A stretch of DNA of 64,000 bases from Metaphire vulgaris (GCA_018105865.1 CM030835.1:1867316-1931315); one strand, 5' to 3'; positions 34,737 through 52,775 are shown, numbered from the stretch's first letter. Notes: generated by a model not told the origin, from the sequence alone. Numbers and translations are program-made.

Positions 34737-34824
34737 CAGTGGTGGTTTCAAGAACTCTCAGTGGGGAGGGATGCAATGAATTTCTAGGAAGTTTGTGAGC
34801 AGGGGCGTAGCTACGGGGTATATC

Positions 34825-34865
<41 letters not shown>

Positions 34866-35419
34866 CCACCAAATCAGCATACATATATAATACAGCATAT
34901 ATGACACACATATATATAATACATATATATAATTATAGCATATATGTAATATATTATTTATAATATATGTATATATATAATATATATATATATATATAAC
35001 AATGTATACCGCCCCAAATTTATACCCCTCAAATCCAATTCCTGGCTACTCCCCTGTTGGTGGGGGAATGCAACGATTTTTTAGGAAGGTCCCCGCCAAT
35101 TGTCAAAGGAATTATACTCATAAACGTTTTAGAATAAATCTGTAGATTTTATTTATAGGCCTACAATATAACGTTCGGAATTGACAATGCCGACTATAAA
35201 AGCCATTTTAGTCTGGTTGTACAAAAAGTCATAGTCATATAGTGCAAAATGAGTTTTCTATTGCTGGAAGCAAATTTGTCGATGACATTGTCTATATGGA
35301 TATGTTCATATCTGTGTGGATATACATCAGGGCTTAGACGATCATCTATAATTGAAGACGCATTTTTGTGGGCCGATGGGGGGTGCATCCCCAGTCATCC
35401 CAACGTGGAACCGCCCCTG
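34737..35419. mobile_element. hAT-type MITE with a second MITE nested inside
   Basis: Perfect 8-bp duplications ACGTTTCC flank it (34729-34736 and 35420-35427). Ends are CAGTGGTGGTTTCA and GTGGAACCGCCCCTG. It is the same element as 21490-21852 apart from the 257-bp insertion at 34800-35056 and a small local duplication around it. Confidence 0.95.
34800..35056. mobile_element. Nested MITE, CAGGGGCGTAGC family
   Basis: Ends CAGGGGCGTAGCTACGGGG and CCTGGCTACTCCCCTG, the inverted orientation of the elements at 55781 and 61384. Flanks TTTGTGAG and TTGGTGGG match 6 of 8. The interior has been largely replaced by expanded (TA)n. Confidence 0.85.
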
Positions 35420-35457
35420 ACGTTTCCTAACATATGGTCCGCAAACCAGCATAAAAG

Positions 35458-35459
<2 letters not shown>

Positions 35460-35506
<47 letters not shown>
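35460..35506. repeat. (TA)n microsatellite
   Basis: Perfect TA repeat, 23 units. The neighbouring 35507-35720 sequence is unassigned. Confidence 0.97.
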
Positions 35507-35507
<1 letters not shown>

Positions 35508-35724
35508 ACAGACCTCTTAAAGTGAGAGACAGATTGGCAGCCAATCTCTTAGATGGCCCGCAGAACTTGGCTCCATTGAATTTCTAACACCATATGGCAT
35601 CTAAGCTTATCGCCAAAGTTATCGGTGATTTTAAAAGATGTCATAGTGGCAGTGTCGTTGCGTGGATAGGCCTAGGCCTATAAGCCTAAATCTTGTCGGA
35701 CTAGCCATTTGTTGAAATACATAA

Positions 35725-35815
35725 GCAGGTAAGTAAAATAGACTATTGTGAATTTATTTAACGCTTTCGAGAAGAGACTAGTTCCGCAGTAGCTACATAT
35801 AGACCTAAACTGCCA
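35725..35815 (-). repeat. Dispersed repeat with TTAC tail, degenerate copy 4
   Basis: Reads TTTTACTTAC, then a GCGTTAAA core and AGCTACTGCGGAAC in the reverse orientation. Same order of blocks as copies at 584 and 2690 but strongly diverged. Confidence 0.4.
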
Positions 35816-35870
35816 TCATACATCATTTCCCCGCAAATATAACGAAGCGACAGAACGCATAGGCCTACAG

Positions 35871-36223
35871 CAGGGATATTTCTAGGATTGTGAATTTAGG
35901 GGGGGTTCGACCATAGGCGGATTTTATTAAAGGCTAGGGTAGGCTTAATCCTACCCAACTAATCCCACCAAAACAAAACAGAAATTTTTTCATCAACACC
36001 AGGTCTGTCGCGTGCTGGATGGCACCCCCAGACCCCCATGCTAGCCTACCCAAATATTAAACTCTAAATCCGCCTATGGTGTTGACCTAAAATTGGGGGT
36101 GTCCGGAGCTAATTAGTATGCATTTTGTATGCATGCCATTGTCACATTACCAAATTTTAGGGGTGTCGACCTCAAATTGGAGGAGGTGTTGGGGGGTGTT
36201 AGGGGGTGTAAAAAATATCCCTG
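35871..36223. mobile_element. hAT-type MITE, CAGGGATATTT family, copy 2 (interrupted)
   Basis: Ends CAGGGATATTTC and AAAATATCCCTG with perfect 8-bp duplications GCCTACAG (35863-35870 and 36224-36231). Interrupted by the CATAGGCGG element at 35912-36078. It is inverted relative to the copy at 28580-28753. Confidence 0.95.
35912..36078. mobile_element. Nested MITE, CATAGGCGGATTT family, copy 2
   Basis: 167 bp with ends CATAGGCGGATTT and AAATCCGCCTATG, sitting inside the CAGGGATATTT element. Flanks GGTTCGAC and GTGTTGAC are similar but imperfect. Confidence 0.9.
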
Positions 36224-36231
36224 GCCTACAG

Positions 36232-37144
36232 TTATTCATTAGAGAAGTTTATTTAGCATATCGCTGACAACACAGTGGGCAACAGTATATTCCCTCATCA
36301 TGCAGTTAGAAGCTTGGTACATCATGCACTCACCATTTTCACAATGTTTTACAATAAATCTAATAGCCATGAAAGACCAATATCCTATATTCTCCAATTT
36401 CTCCCTCTCCCATTTCCCTCTCCCCAAATTGCATCTATAAGTACGTATAATGCGATGGCAATTTTCCCATGCACTTTCCCCAAAACCACGCCCTCCTCCG
36501 AACTACCACAAATCCACCACATGGCATTGATGAGTGCATACAACGCTAACTCTTTGGATCTGGTGCGTTAGGCCTAAACATATGCTTAGCCTGTTTAATG
36601 GTTAGACCTAATATGCCACTGAATAGCCGATAGTCTACTTACTCTACTATCTTCTTATACAATTAATTCCACCTGTCGAATATTCTGGCACTGAAAACGT
36701 TGCTTGTATCTCTCAGTCTGTTTATAAGCAGTTGCGTGTCCCGTTATGACACCGAAGCGCCTCACACAGGGCAGTCCCTACGGAACCACTTTAAACCTTG
36801 TTATATTATTATATTATATTAGTAAAGTCTGGCAAACAATAACTACGGCGATTGCCAGAAGATTGGGCGTAGTTCTTTCGGGTATGGTGCCCGGAAGTGG
36901 TTGATGTTGGGGCGAGACGTTCTATCTGTGTATATGTCTGTGGTCTGTTTTGCTGATCGATTCGATGATCTCAGTCGAATGAGTCGATGCAAGACGACGA
37001 TGATGATGGCGAATAATGTTGATGGTGAGATTAAGACGCGTTCAAGTGTCGACGGACCCGAGGAGAACTGAAGTCGATCGACCGTCGACGTACAATCGAA
37101 GTCCCGATCGGTCAACGGCAGCGCATTAGGCGGACGGGGGGGCG
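36232..37144 (+). promoter_or_regulatory. Upstream region and presumed promoter of the Src-family gene
   Basis: 36232-36830 is AT-rich with no recognised frame. From about 36840 the CpG content climbs toward the start codon, with several GTCGAC/GATCGA palindromes near 37050-37095. A CpG-rich promoter or 5' UTR is the likely reading; no TATA box is evident. Confidence 0.4.
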
Positions 37145-43325
<6,181 letters not shown>

Positions 43326-44062
43326 TGCCAGCAGTAACCGAAGCTCCTCCGAGCAAGGAACGGAGCTAATAATAATACGTGACAAGTCGTTTCGAAGTTT
43401 GATGACTTTTATAGACACATTCGTTCATCTGGGCCGCTTGGCGGTTGATGCTCGAAGCAAATGCCTGCATCAATCTACCTTACTGTGTTTTTCTGCCAGT
43501 GACTTTTTTTTGTAATTTAAGAGACAGGAAATCCTTATGCAAGTTGCTGTCATTTTGGTCATAGACTATCTTAGTTGTTGTACTCAGGGTTGTCCGACTT
43601 CTCTGTGTGTTTCATCTGTCGTCAAGAAATACCGAAAGAATTAAGTGTAAGCATGAGGGCAACTGAAATTAAATTCCAAGGAGATGAGGACTTTCAAGCA
43701 GGTTAAATGCTTGGGATTTTAGGTGGAACTGATCTGCAGGTTTTATGTACTGTGCATTATGTTTCATTGTGTAGGATCTATGATTTTAAAATTTCCAAAT
43801 GGCTGCCACGATTAGATACTTTGCTTCTCGTCACTAATACGTGAAAGCTGTTCATTTTTGTGTTTTTGTCATGTATTGAAACTCTCTAAAGAGCTTTGAA
43901 AAGTTTCTTCAGATCGTTTTGATCCGATGATATCATGACGGCTCTCTTTGGCTAATAGATCGTTCTGTTACGGAATTAATGGTTTATTAGTAACCGTGTG
44001 TCAATGATGGACATTTGAAAGGTGTACGTATTTGTCTACTATATGGAGACTTGTTGGCATTT

Positions 44063-44125
<63 letters not shown>

Positions 44126-46926
44126 TTTAAAAATGTTTCCTGATGCTTTTTGCAGTTTTTTTCTTTGCTGCTCTGTTTGGCATTTCAAGACCTTAGTATT
44201 TTGCAATTGTCATGCCTTGTCTTATGCAAATGATATTAAATCCTCAAAGTTTTCTTCACCATTTGTCAATAATCTCTATATGAATATAGTGTTTATTTAG
44301 GGGCTGAGAAATACAATTTTATGCATATGACACTTAACTTATTTGGTCCTGTTAAAATTTCCTCTGTTAGCTAAATTATTTTCAGCAAATCCATTTTATA
44401 CTTTATATATTCTGTATACTGATGACTCATGGCTGAGTATTTGATTGCAATGCTTATACAGTGGTGCAGACTGCAGACTTATAGTGCTATATAAACCTTG
44501 AAATGTCCATGATGGGTACTGAAAAAAGACAGTATTCTTATCGCTATTGTAAGCTTCATGAATATTGAAAAGGTTCCAGTTTGTTTTGTTTTGTTTTCTA
44601 ACCAGAACATTAATAGATTTGTTTTCTCTGAGAGCAACTGATATGGACAACAGTAGTCCTAGATCTGGACAATATGTATTCCTTTCAGCTTTCATAAAGC
44701 AATGATCATGGGATCAAACAAAAGAGCTTGTGATTTGTATTTTAGTACATGTTAGGATCTGATGCTACCGGAGAAACAGTCTGTTGATGCTCATTTTATG
44801 GTTTTTAGTAATCCTGTGGGTGTGATGATGATGATGACGACGACGACGATTTTCTGCTTTATTTTAGTGTATTTGTGTGAACACTAGTAGATGTCTGTTT
44901 AAATTCTTCTTAATATATTTGCACTTTATTCACAAATATTTGTTATTGTAATTGATTGTTGAATTTGTGTTGTGTTGTACTTCTGTTCAGAGAAATTCGT
45001 ACACTTAAACGCGTCTTTGATTAAACTCAGGAGAACTTTCAAATTAGATATCTCGATTTGTCACATACTTTGCTTGCTTAAATGAGAAGTTTGATGATAG
45101 TTGTGTTTAGTTATGGCTCCACTGACTCTCTGTTAGATGTGCAAACGATCTATGATACGTGGACAGGTTTTAAAGTGTTTATTTATGTATCGTGATGATA
45201 TAATTTAGTTAAAGTTTCTAGGTACTGGGTTTTTTGAAATGTTTAAATGGTTTAGGTAATTAATGGGCATAAGAATTTTATCATTTGTCTGTTGCTGTTG
45301 ATTTCTTGGAGGGAGTTGTTGAACTTAGGAAGTGTAATTTTTCAACTCTTGATTGGATCGTATAGCGGTCTGTCTGTGCAGCATTGGAATCAATGCATGG
45401 CTTTTGGCACATAATATTTCACTTTGTTTCAGTTTTGGAAGTCTTTTAAATTCGACGGTACAAGTAAATGACACTAACTGTTTCGCAGTGCCGCCCATCA
45501 GGCCTAGGAAACATGCTTTTATTATTCCTATGCTTCAGTCCTTGAGACTCTTTCGATGTAAGAATCGCGTTTAAAGATGCGGGGCCAAATGCACCGGAGG
45601 GCAGGTAGTTGTGTTGTCTGGTGAGAGTTTATAGCATCCAGTTCAGCTGCTCAGATTCCTTTGGTCGGGTACCATTTTGAATCCAACCATGGTTGCAAGA
45701 GTTGGCTATTTCTGGACAGTGATGCCAACGCCCAACTACTGGAATGACTCGTTTAGGTCAGAATTGATTATTGTCAGTTGTTTGATGTGTCAGTATTAAA
45801 ATTTTGTTGAGTTAAAATTGAATTCGTTGTGGGCATATTTTTCCGCATTTTTCCCACGTAAGATTAGAGGAATCCATGTAGGGTATTTGAATATTTTGTT
45901 TGTCAGATGATGATGGTGATGGTGTGATGATGATGATGATAAATTTTCTGACTAAATGAATTTTGACCATCAGTTTTGGCTGATTAAATGAATTTTGCTG
46001 TGTTGGCAGATTTCTAAAACTAGTATCTTCATTTTTAAGAACTAGTAAACTGCAATATATTTGGTGATGGTGGCGTATATTTACAGATGAACGACACTTT
46101 TGATTACTTTATTAATACAATGTGTACAATCGCTGTGTTTAGGAAGCTATAACAAATTCATTGTATGGAGCTCATTACAAATTCCCTTCTGAGGCTGGCT
46201 AATGCTAAATTGAATGTCCCAGAGAGAACCATTATAAGCCTGGATTTAGCTAACTACTGACCTAGCCTGGTCCTAATCTCAGATATGGGTAGCACAACTG
46301 TTGGACTACTGTATTTCTTCGTAGATCTGTATGTGATTCATAGAAGTCTAGTACTGTCACTTTATGACTTTTAGAGAGAGAGAGAGAGAAAAAAAACTAA
46401 TTATTTCTTAGTAGTAATTGTGGTCTAAATGTATTAGTAGCCCAGTGCCTGAAAAAAAACTAAGTGACTACTACATGTGATCTGGCTCAGATCTGTATTA
46501 CCTTTTCTGTCTTTTGTGTCGCGTAGTTGTACGTCGTTTTCGACTGGCAGAAGTACATGGCCAAGTTGTTTACTTTTGTATGCAGTTGAATGAATGTATT
46601 GTATGTTTTTGCTTTATATGTGTAATTAGATGGTTTATAATATTGGCATTTACTGAACTTCACTCACTATAGTCAGTTGTAGCTGAGTGTCCATTTGTTA
46701 GCTTATTGTATTGCTAAAACATTTGAAATATTTGATTGTAGTTCCAGTGTCTTTAAAATATACACTTGTGTGTGTGTTTATGATGCCTCCTAATATTCAT
46801 TGTACTTGCTTTTTAATCTACATGTATTTAGCACGACAATACATACAACTGCAGCTTGTAAGACCTTCAAGTAGCTTGTGTAATGCATTCCCGTAGCACA
46901 TGGCATAGTACGTGGATGTTGTGCAA
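43326..46926 (+). other. 3' UTR / downstream flank of the Src-family gene
   Basis: T-rich plus strand with no conserved exon on either strand. It contains (GA)n (44066-44122), short (GAT)n runs (44825, 45906-45942) and (GA)n at 46374-46388. The T/G bias of the plus strand suggests a long transcribed 3' UTR. I found no unambiguous poly(A) site. Confidence 0.4.
44066..44122. repeat. (GA)n microsatellite
   Basis: About 28 GA units downstream of the Src-family stop codon. Confidence 0.97.
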
Positions 46927-46934
46927 GGTGTACC

Positions 46935-47238
46935 CAGTGGCATCAACGTTGGGGGGATAGATTAATATTTTTTGAAAGTTGACCCCCGCCAGAAATATAA
47001 AAATCCCCCTTTAAAAAAGTCTTGACAAGCAAAAAAAGGCCATCCGTATAGTTTAAATTTTCCCTCTTCAAATACCATGACCAGCAAAACAAAGAAGGGT
47101 CATTGGCTTCAACATCATGGGGGAGGTTTGATTGAAATTTTTTTACCATAAGCACAAAACATTTGGGGGGAATAATTGATACTCTGTCCCCTACTACAAA
47201 TTATTGGGGGGACCGTCCACCCGTGGTTTACGCCCTTG
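46935..47238. mobile_element. hAT-type MITE, CAGTGGCATCAACG
   Basis: 304 bp. Left end CAGTGGCATCAACGTTGGGG, right end GTGGTTTACGCCCTTG, imperfect inverted repeats. Flanks GGTGTACC (46927-46934) and GGTGTACT (47239-47246) match 7 of 8. Confidence 0.75.
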
Positions 47239-47246
47239 GGTGTACT

Positions 47247-47677
47247 AAATTTCGTATACCCCAATGTCCATGCATTTCTTAATATAACAAATTAAAGCAA
47301 ACTGTGGCCAATGTTATGTTGGAAGCAGATGAAGTAAATGCGAGGTTTTTATGATCATATCAGCATTTTAGGGGATATGTTGTATAGATTTGGAGATATG
47401 CTTTATAAATCAGCATTCAAGAAACAAGGGTGTAAAGATCCGGATTTTCGTGATTTTATTTTTCCGTGGAGCAAAAAGATTGATGAGAAATTTGGTTTAA
47501 AAGTTAGCTCGACGCAGTAGTACATAACTAAATACACTATATGCCAGGGTCACCGGATGACCTTGGAAGATATAGCAAAAGACAGAAAACTTTGGAGAGA
47601 TGTCATGGGGAAATAGATAGCTGGACTGGACACAGCTGGAGGACGAAGACCTGACCTGAATCCATACAAGGCTTATA
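47247..47677 (+). other. Unassigned stretch with a LINE-like scrap
   Basis: The 60-codon frame at 47338-47520 encodes FYDHISILGDMLYRF and similar sequence, which I do not recognise. At about 47550-47616 the frame GHRMTLEDIAKDRKLWRDV resembles the C-terminal tail of retrotransposon ORF2 proteins, then a stop. Both may be retrotransposon debris. Confidence 0.3.
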
Positions 47678-47760
47678 TTAACCCCTTAATTTACCGGCCA
47701 TTCATTTGTAACTCAATGTAAAATGGACGGCTAGGCCTCGTCACCGCCAGTTAAATAGTT
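47678..47760. mobile_element. 80-bp TTAA MITE, copy 3
   Basis: Left end TTAACCCCTTAAT, right end eroded (CAGTTAAATAGTTC). The 23-nt core is intact although the sequence between core and ends differs from the other copies. Confidence 0.75.
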
Positions 47761-47814
47761 CCCCAACGTTTGTACCCAACAATTATGTACCCAACATAGT
47801 TCCCCGACGTTTGC

Positions 47815-48030
47815 TAGGTTGTTTCAGCCACGGAGGAAACGATTTCAGAAAAATGAAGGATTTAAGCTTTGGTCCGAAGACATATTGAGGAGATAACGCA
47901 GAATTATAGGAAATGCGGATTCGGATTTCATTGTTTGACAGTGTATAAGACTGCGAAGGGAAGCTTAGGATCGAGTTCCAAAGTTCAGGTGCGGTGTATG
48001 AAAAGGCACGGTTGCAGATTTTCAGGCATG
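47815..48030 (-). pseudogene. LINE ORF2 C-terminal fragment
   Basis: The minus strand encodes ICNRAFSYTAPELWNSIL, the same C-terminal signature as the 50398-50445 segment of the full LINE and the fragment near 465-560, followed by frame decay. It abuts the truncated satellite unit starting near 48034. Confidence 0.6.
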
Positions 48031-48033
48031 CCT

Positions 48034-48287
48034 GATTCCACAAATTTTCGCTCAAATTTCGAAAAAAACCCTGGACTATAGTTCATGAAAAATTTTCGAG
48101 CAACCCAAAAATTCATGTCGATATTTCACCCAAATTTCTATTTAGAACTTTCAAACACCTTGCATTGATGTCAGTGGAGTAGAAAAATCCGTCACTTTCC
48201 ACCCTATTAATGTGTCTATATTGCAAAATATAATAATGGTGGCTATACATTTTCTAGATTTTCAAACCTTCAAAGCAGTCAGATATC
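48034..48287 (+). repeat. ~330-bp satellite unit, left copy (5'-truncated)
   Basis: About 250 bp matching the units at 50687-52082, ending in AGCAGTCAGATATC exactly where the LINE begins. Its variable insert reads CCCTGGACTATAGTTCATG. Confidence 0.93.
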
Positions 48288-50686
48288 AAGATAACAATGG
48301 AAACATATCTGTCAGATCACCTTGCAATCATTGTTGAACTGACTCTTAATCACACTTTTCCTTCATCATTCTCTTATATTACTTCTAGGCCTTGGCACAA
48401 ACTTGATCTCGAGTGCTTCAAAAATGAATTAAGATCATCTATCTTATTCACAGCACCAGCACTTTCTGCAGCAGACCTGGCCGTGCAATTACAAACAACT
48501 CTCGTTAGCATTCTTGACAAACACATACCCATGAAGTTAAGGAAAGTCATATCCCGTCAACCCAAAGCGTGGTATAACTCTGAGATCCGCGAAGCCAAGC
48601 GGAAACGGAGCCAGCTTGAGAGATGTTGGCGCTGTTCTAGACTTCCAGGAGACAAAATCCGCTTCAAAGCTCAATGCAAAGTAACCCGGAAACTGGTCTC
48701 TCAAGCTAAATCAGATTACTTCACAAAATTAATTGCTGAAAATTCATCAAATCCAAGAACACTATGGAAATCTTTAAATCAGGTTCTGCATAGAAACACA
48801 TCGACTGGTTTACCTAGTAATGTAGAATCATCATCTCTTGCAGCAGCATTCCTTGATTTTTTTGGAGATAAAATTGCCAGAGTGACGAAGTCTTTCTCTG
48901 ATTCTGGACCTGACGATCTATCCTTACCCGACCACCATGTGCCTACTCTGGACACTTTTGCTCCCGCAACCATTGATGAAGTTCGGTCAGTTATTTTTGC
49001 TTCATCAAATAAACAGTGTCTTTTGGATGCAGTTCCTACTTCTCTCTTGAAACAATGCTTTGATGTACTTGGACATTTACTCACCTCCTTAGTAAACCTA
49101 TCTTTGTCAGAAGGACTTTCCCTCCATCATTTGCACAGGCTATTGTTAAGCCGCTTTTAAGAAAGCATCTCTCGATGTGGAGAACTTAAACAATTACAGG
49201 CCAATTTCTAATCTACATTTCATATCGAAACTTCTTGAACGTATAGTTGCACGAAGGTTGGAGAACCATCTCTCGTTAAGCTCTCTTTATACACCTCTTC
49301 AATCGGCATATCGTAAGCTTCATTCCACAGAAACAGCTCTTCTTACTGTTCAGAATAGCATCATAACCGCTATGGATCAGGGTAAAGTCACTGCTCTTGT
49401 CCTCCTGGATCTCACCGCTGCATTTGACACGGTGAACCACTCGATACTCATTCACCGGCTCGAAAAATGGTTTGGCATTACCGGTGCTGCACTAAATTGG
49501 TTCAAGTCTTATCTTCAAAATCGTATGCAATCTGTGTGTGTCAAGAACTGCATGTCAGAATCTAGAAAGCTTGATTGCGGTGTCCCACAAGGCTCTGTTT
49601 TAGGACCTCTTCTTTTTACACTCTACACTGCCCCTCTCAGTCACCTTCTCAACATGCAAAATGCTGCTTATCATTTGTACGCAGACGATACCCAAATTTT
49701 CCTGAGTTTTGACCAACCATCTACCTTACCATCCCTGGAACGTCTGTCAAGCATTCTGGATTCTGTGCACACTTGGATGAATAAAAACAAACTCCTCCTA
49801 AATCCAGGAAAAACCCAATTTCTACTGATAGGAACACCACCTCAGCTTAAGAAGATTGACTTATCATCAACATGTCTTTCCTTTGGCACTTCACCGATTC
49901 ATCCTCTCAGTCTGCTCGAAATCTTGGAGTTATTTTTGATAATCACCTCTCATTCTCAGAACACATTACCTTCGTCTGCCGTTCTGCTCACTATAACATA
50001 CGAGATGTAAGGAGGATTAGACACCTCATCCCTTCCTCTGCACTTATTCCTCTGGCCAACGCTTTGTATCGAGTCGTCTCGACTACTGCAATTCACTGTA
50101 TACTGGTATTTCAAAATCCGACTTAAAACCGCCTGCAAAGGATTCAAAATTCATTAGCCAGGGCTATCACTGGAACTGCCAAATATGAGCACATCACACC
50201 GATCCTAAAATCACTTCATTGGCTACCTGTCAAACAAAGAATTGAATTCAAGATAAGTCTCATTGTGCATAAGACGCTCCACACAAATCAGCCAATGTAT
50301 CTCCGATCGTTACTGACTGCTCAAGACAACCAGCACTCAACGAGGTCATCTGATGCTACTACTCTTTACATACCCTATAGCAGGACTACTACTGGAAAAC
50401 GTGCCTTTTCTGTCGCCGGACCCAGACTTTGGAATTCTCTGCCGGTACAGGTCCGCCAAACTGATTGTCTTACTACCTTCAGGTCTAGACTTAAAACACA
50501 TCTATTCCTGACTGCATATCCGCCTTAACCTGGAATCTGGAAGTACGGACTGACCTTTGGATTACAACCTCGATTCACCACGGACAACGATTCACGACTA
50601 CGATTATTCACTGAAGCGACCATCGACTGGTGCAGATGTACTACTACAATGGCGCTAAAGAAGTCTACTACTACTACTACTACTAC
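48288..50686 (+). mobile_element. 5'-truncated CR1/L2-like LINE inserted in the satellite array
   Basis: 2.4 kb. It starts at the SDH motif that closes the APE endonuclease (METYLSDHLAII), so the endonuclease and any ORF1 are missing. It ends in a 3' terminus GGCGCTAAAGAAGTC followed by about seven TAC units. Satellite sequence is continuous on either side (CAGATATC | TGATAGATATCC), so the insertion left neither a target duplication nor a deletion that I can see. 5' truncation and a simple-repeat tail are typical of CR1/L2/Rex-type elements. Confidence 0.9.
48297..50528 (+). pseudogene. LINE reverse transcriptase, frameshifted
   Basis: Reading passes through several frames: 48297-49160, 49177-50010, about 49890-50126 and 50127-50528. 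Recognisable RT blocks include RPISNLHFISKLLER, LLDLTAAFDTVNHSIL, GVPQGSVLGPLLFTLY and the catalytic YADD (49678-49689). The C-terminal region has SLHWLPVKQRIEFK and RAFSVAGPRLWNSLPVQVR. At least two frameshifts and a stop make it inactive. The motif set is that of the CR1/L2/Rex1 branch; exact clade uncertain. Confidence 0.9.
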
Positions 50687-52082
50687 TGATAGATATCCAA
50701 AATGCGGGTCCAGATTCCTTGTAGACATCGACGGGGCTTCAATCGGTGCAAATATGAAATCTCTACGACACCACAAATTTTCGCTCAAATTTCGAAAAAA
50801 TACCATGGTTTTTTTTCGGGCGACCCCAAAATTCATGTCGATATTTCACCCAAATTTCTATTTAGAACCTTCAAACACCTTGCAGTGATGTCAGTGGAGT
50901 AGAAAAATCCGTCACTTTCCACCCTATTAATGTGTCTATATTGCAAAATATAATAATGGTGGCTATACATTTTCTAGATTTTCAAACCTTCAAAGCAGTC
51001 AGATATCTGATAGATATCCAAAATGCGGGTCCAGATTCCTTGTAGACATCGACGGGGCTTCAATCGGTGCAAATATGAAATCTCTACGACACCACACATT
51101 TTCGCTCAAATTTCGAAAAAAACCCTGGACTATATATAGTCCATGAAAAATTTTCGGGCGACCCAAAAATTCATGTCGGTATTTCACCCAAATTTCTATT
51201 TAGAACCTTTAAACACCTTGCAGTGATGTCAGTGGAGTAGAAAAATCCGTCACTTTCCACCCTATTAATGTGTCTATATTGCAAAATATAATAATGGTGG
51301 CTATACATTGTAGGCTATAGATTTTCAAACCTTTAAAGCAGTCAGATATCTGATAGATATCCAAAATGCGGGTCCAGATTCCTTGTAGACATCGACGGGG
51401 CTTCAATCGGTGCAAATATGAAATCTCTACGACACCACAAATTTTCGCTCAAATTTCGAAAAAATACCATAGTCCATGGTTTTTTTTCGGGCGACCCCAA
51501 AATTCATGTCGATATTTCACCCAAATTCCTATTTAGAACCTTCAAACACCTTGCAGTGATGTCAGTAGAGTAGAAAAATCCGTCACTTTCCACCCTATTA
51601 ATGTGTCTATATTGCAAAATATAATAATGGTGGCCATACATTTTCTAGATTTTCAAACCTTCAAAGCAGTCAGATATCTGATAGATATCCAAAATGCGGG
51701 TCCAGATTCCTTGTAGACATCGACGGGGCTTCAATCGGTGCAAATATGAAATCTCTACGACACCACAAATTTTCGCTCAAATTTCGAAAAAATACCATGG
51801 ACTATACCATGGACCATGGTCCATGGACCATGGTCCATGGACCATGGTCCATGGTTTTTTTTCGGGCGACCCCAAAATTCATGTCGATATTTCACCCAAA
51901 TTTCTATTTAGAACCTTCAAACACCTTGCAGTGATGTCAGTGGAGTAGAAAAATCCGTCACTTTCCACCCTATTAATGTGTCTATATTGCAAAATATAAT
52001 AATGGTGGCTATACATTTTCTAGATTTTCAAACCTTCAAAGCAGTCAGATATCTGATAGATATCCAAAATGCGGGTCCAGAC
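50687..52082 (+). repeat. ~330-bp satellite array, four full units and a stub
   Basis: Units begin TGATAGATATCCAAAATGCG at 50687, 51008, 51351, 51679 and 52054 (29-bp stub cut by the next MITE). Lengths are 321, 343, 328 and 375 bp. The variation is almost entirely one insert between TTTCGAAAAAA and TTTTCGGGCGA, which ranges from a single CCATGG to a multi-copy palindromic cassette. The short ORFs here recur unit by unit and are not conserved genes. Confidence 0.97.
51796..51854. repeat. Self-palindromic CCATGG cassette in satellite unit 4
   Basis: Tandem 14-bp steps of CCATGGACCATGGT. Every 6-mer CCATGG is its own reverse complement, and so are the longer blocks. Units 1-3 have one or two such elements at the same place. 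Confidence 0.95.
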
Positions 52083-52311
52083 CAATGTTCCCTCTAAGCT
52101 GCGCGCCTGCGCGGCAGCGCACATGACAAGAAAACGCCGCGCAACAATTTTCAGCCGCCGCGCAGTGATTTTGAGTTTCAAAAACACTGATTTTGTTGTG
52201 TTTTGTCTTGGGTGACATCTGTGAAGCAATTCAGGTGCTCAGGCATGAAGGTGTGCCGCTCAGGCACTATACTTTTCCGCGCACACTCAACAAAATTTAG
52301 ATGGAACATTG
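52083..52311. mobile_element. MITE, CAATGTTCCCTCTAA hAT-like
   Basis: Ends CAATGTTCCCTCTAAGC and AAATTTAGATGGAACATTG are imperfect inverted repeats. The GC-rich interior includes GCGCGCCTGCGCGGC. It terminates the satellite array. The 8-bp flanks do not match, so the hAT assignment is from end sequence only. Confidence 0.7.
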
Positions 52312-52571
52312 CCTACAATATTTCGGACTTTGACTGCCCTACAATGTCTCCAATGCATAGACGTCAATTCACTGTTTTTCAAGGGGGGGGGCAAGACACT
52401 TTCGACCTGAGAAGTTACAAGTTTGCGAAAAAGTTGACGTTCCCAATTCCCCATCCCCAAATGACGTCCCTGCTCCAATGGTGGTTGAAATATGTGAATT
52501 CGTGTAACGGCGCCAATATTAGTCCGAAGCTAACTATTGAAGGCGATGATGAATGACACAATGAACAGCGA
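52312..52571. other. Short unassigned stretch
   Basis: Contains AGACGTCAATTCACTG and a G run but no identifiable gene or paired ends. Confidence 0.4.
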
Positions 52572-52775
52572 CAGTGGCTGCTCCCACGAGGAGGACGAGG
52601 AGACCCGTGCCTCTCCCTATCGAATGCCTGGCCCCCATGCAGTGGCCCCTGCTGGGGTCCTATACTTACTACTACATACCTACCTATCAACAAATGGTTG
52701 ACCCCCCATGCTTAGAAGTTGCCACTCCCAAAGCCCCACCCACCCTATACCTGCCAAATCCTGGAGCCGCCACTG
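52572..52775. mobile_element. MITE, CAGTGGC...GGAGCCGCCACTG family, copy 2
   Basis: Inverted relative to 24347-24542: ends CAGTGGCTGCTCC and CTGGAGCCGCCACTG, sharing CAACAAATGGT and AGAAGTTGCCACTCCC. Flanks AACAGCGA and GACAGCGG match 6 of 8. Confidence 0.8.

Noticed and set aside
47338..47520. 60-codon ORF as a small gene
   Set aside because: Complete from ATG to stop, but no relative recognised, no splice context and surrounded by retroposon debris; insufficient support.
48779..49084. Minus-strand 101-codon ORF
   Set aside because: Antisense of the LINE reverse transcriptase region.
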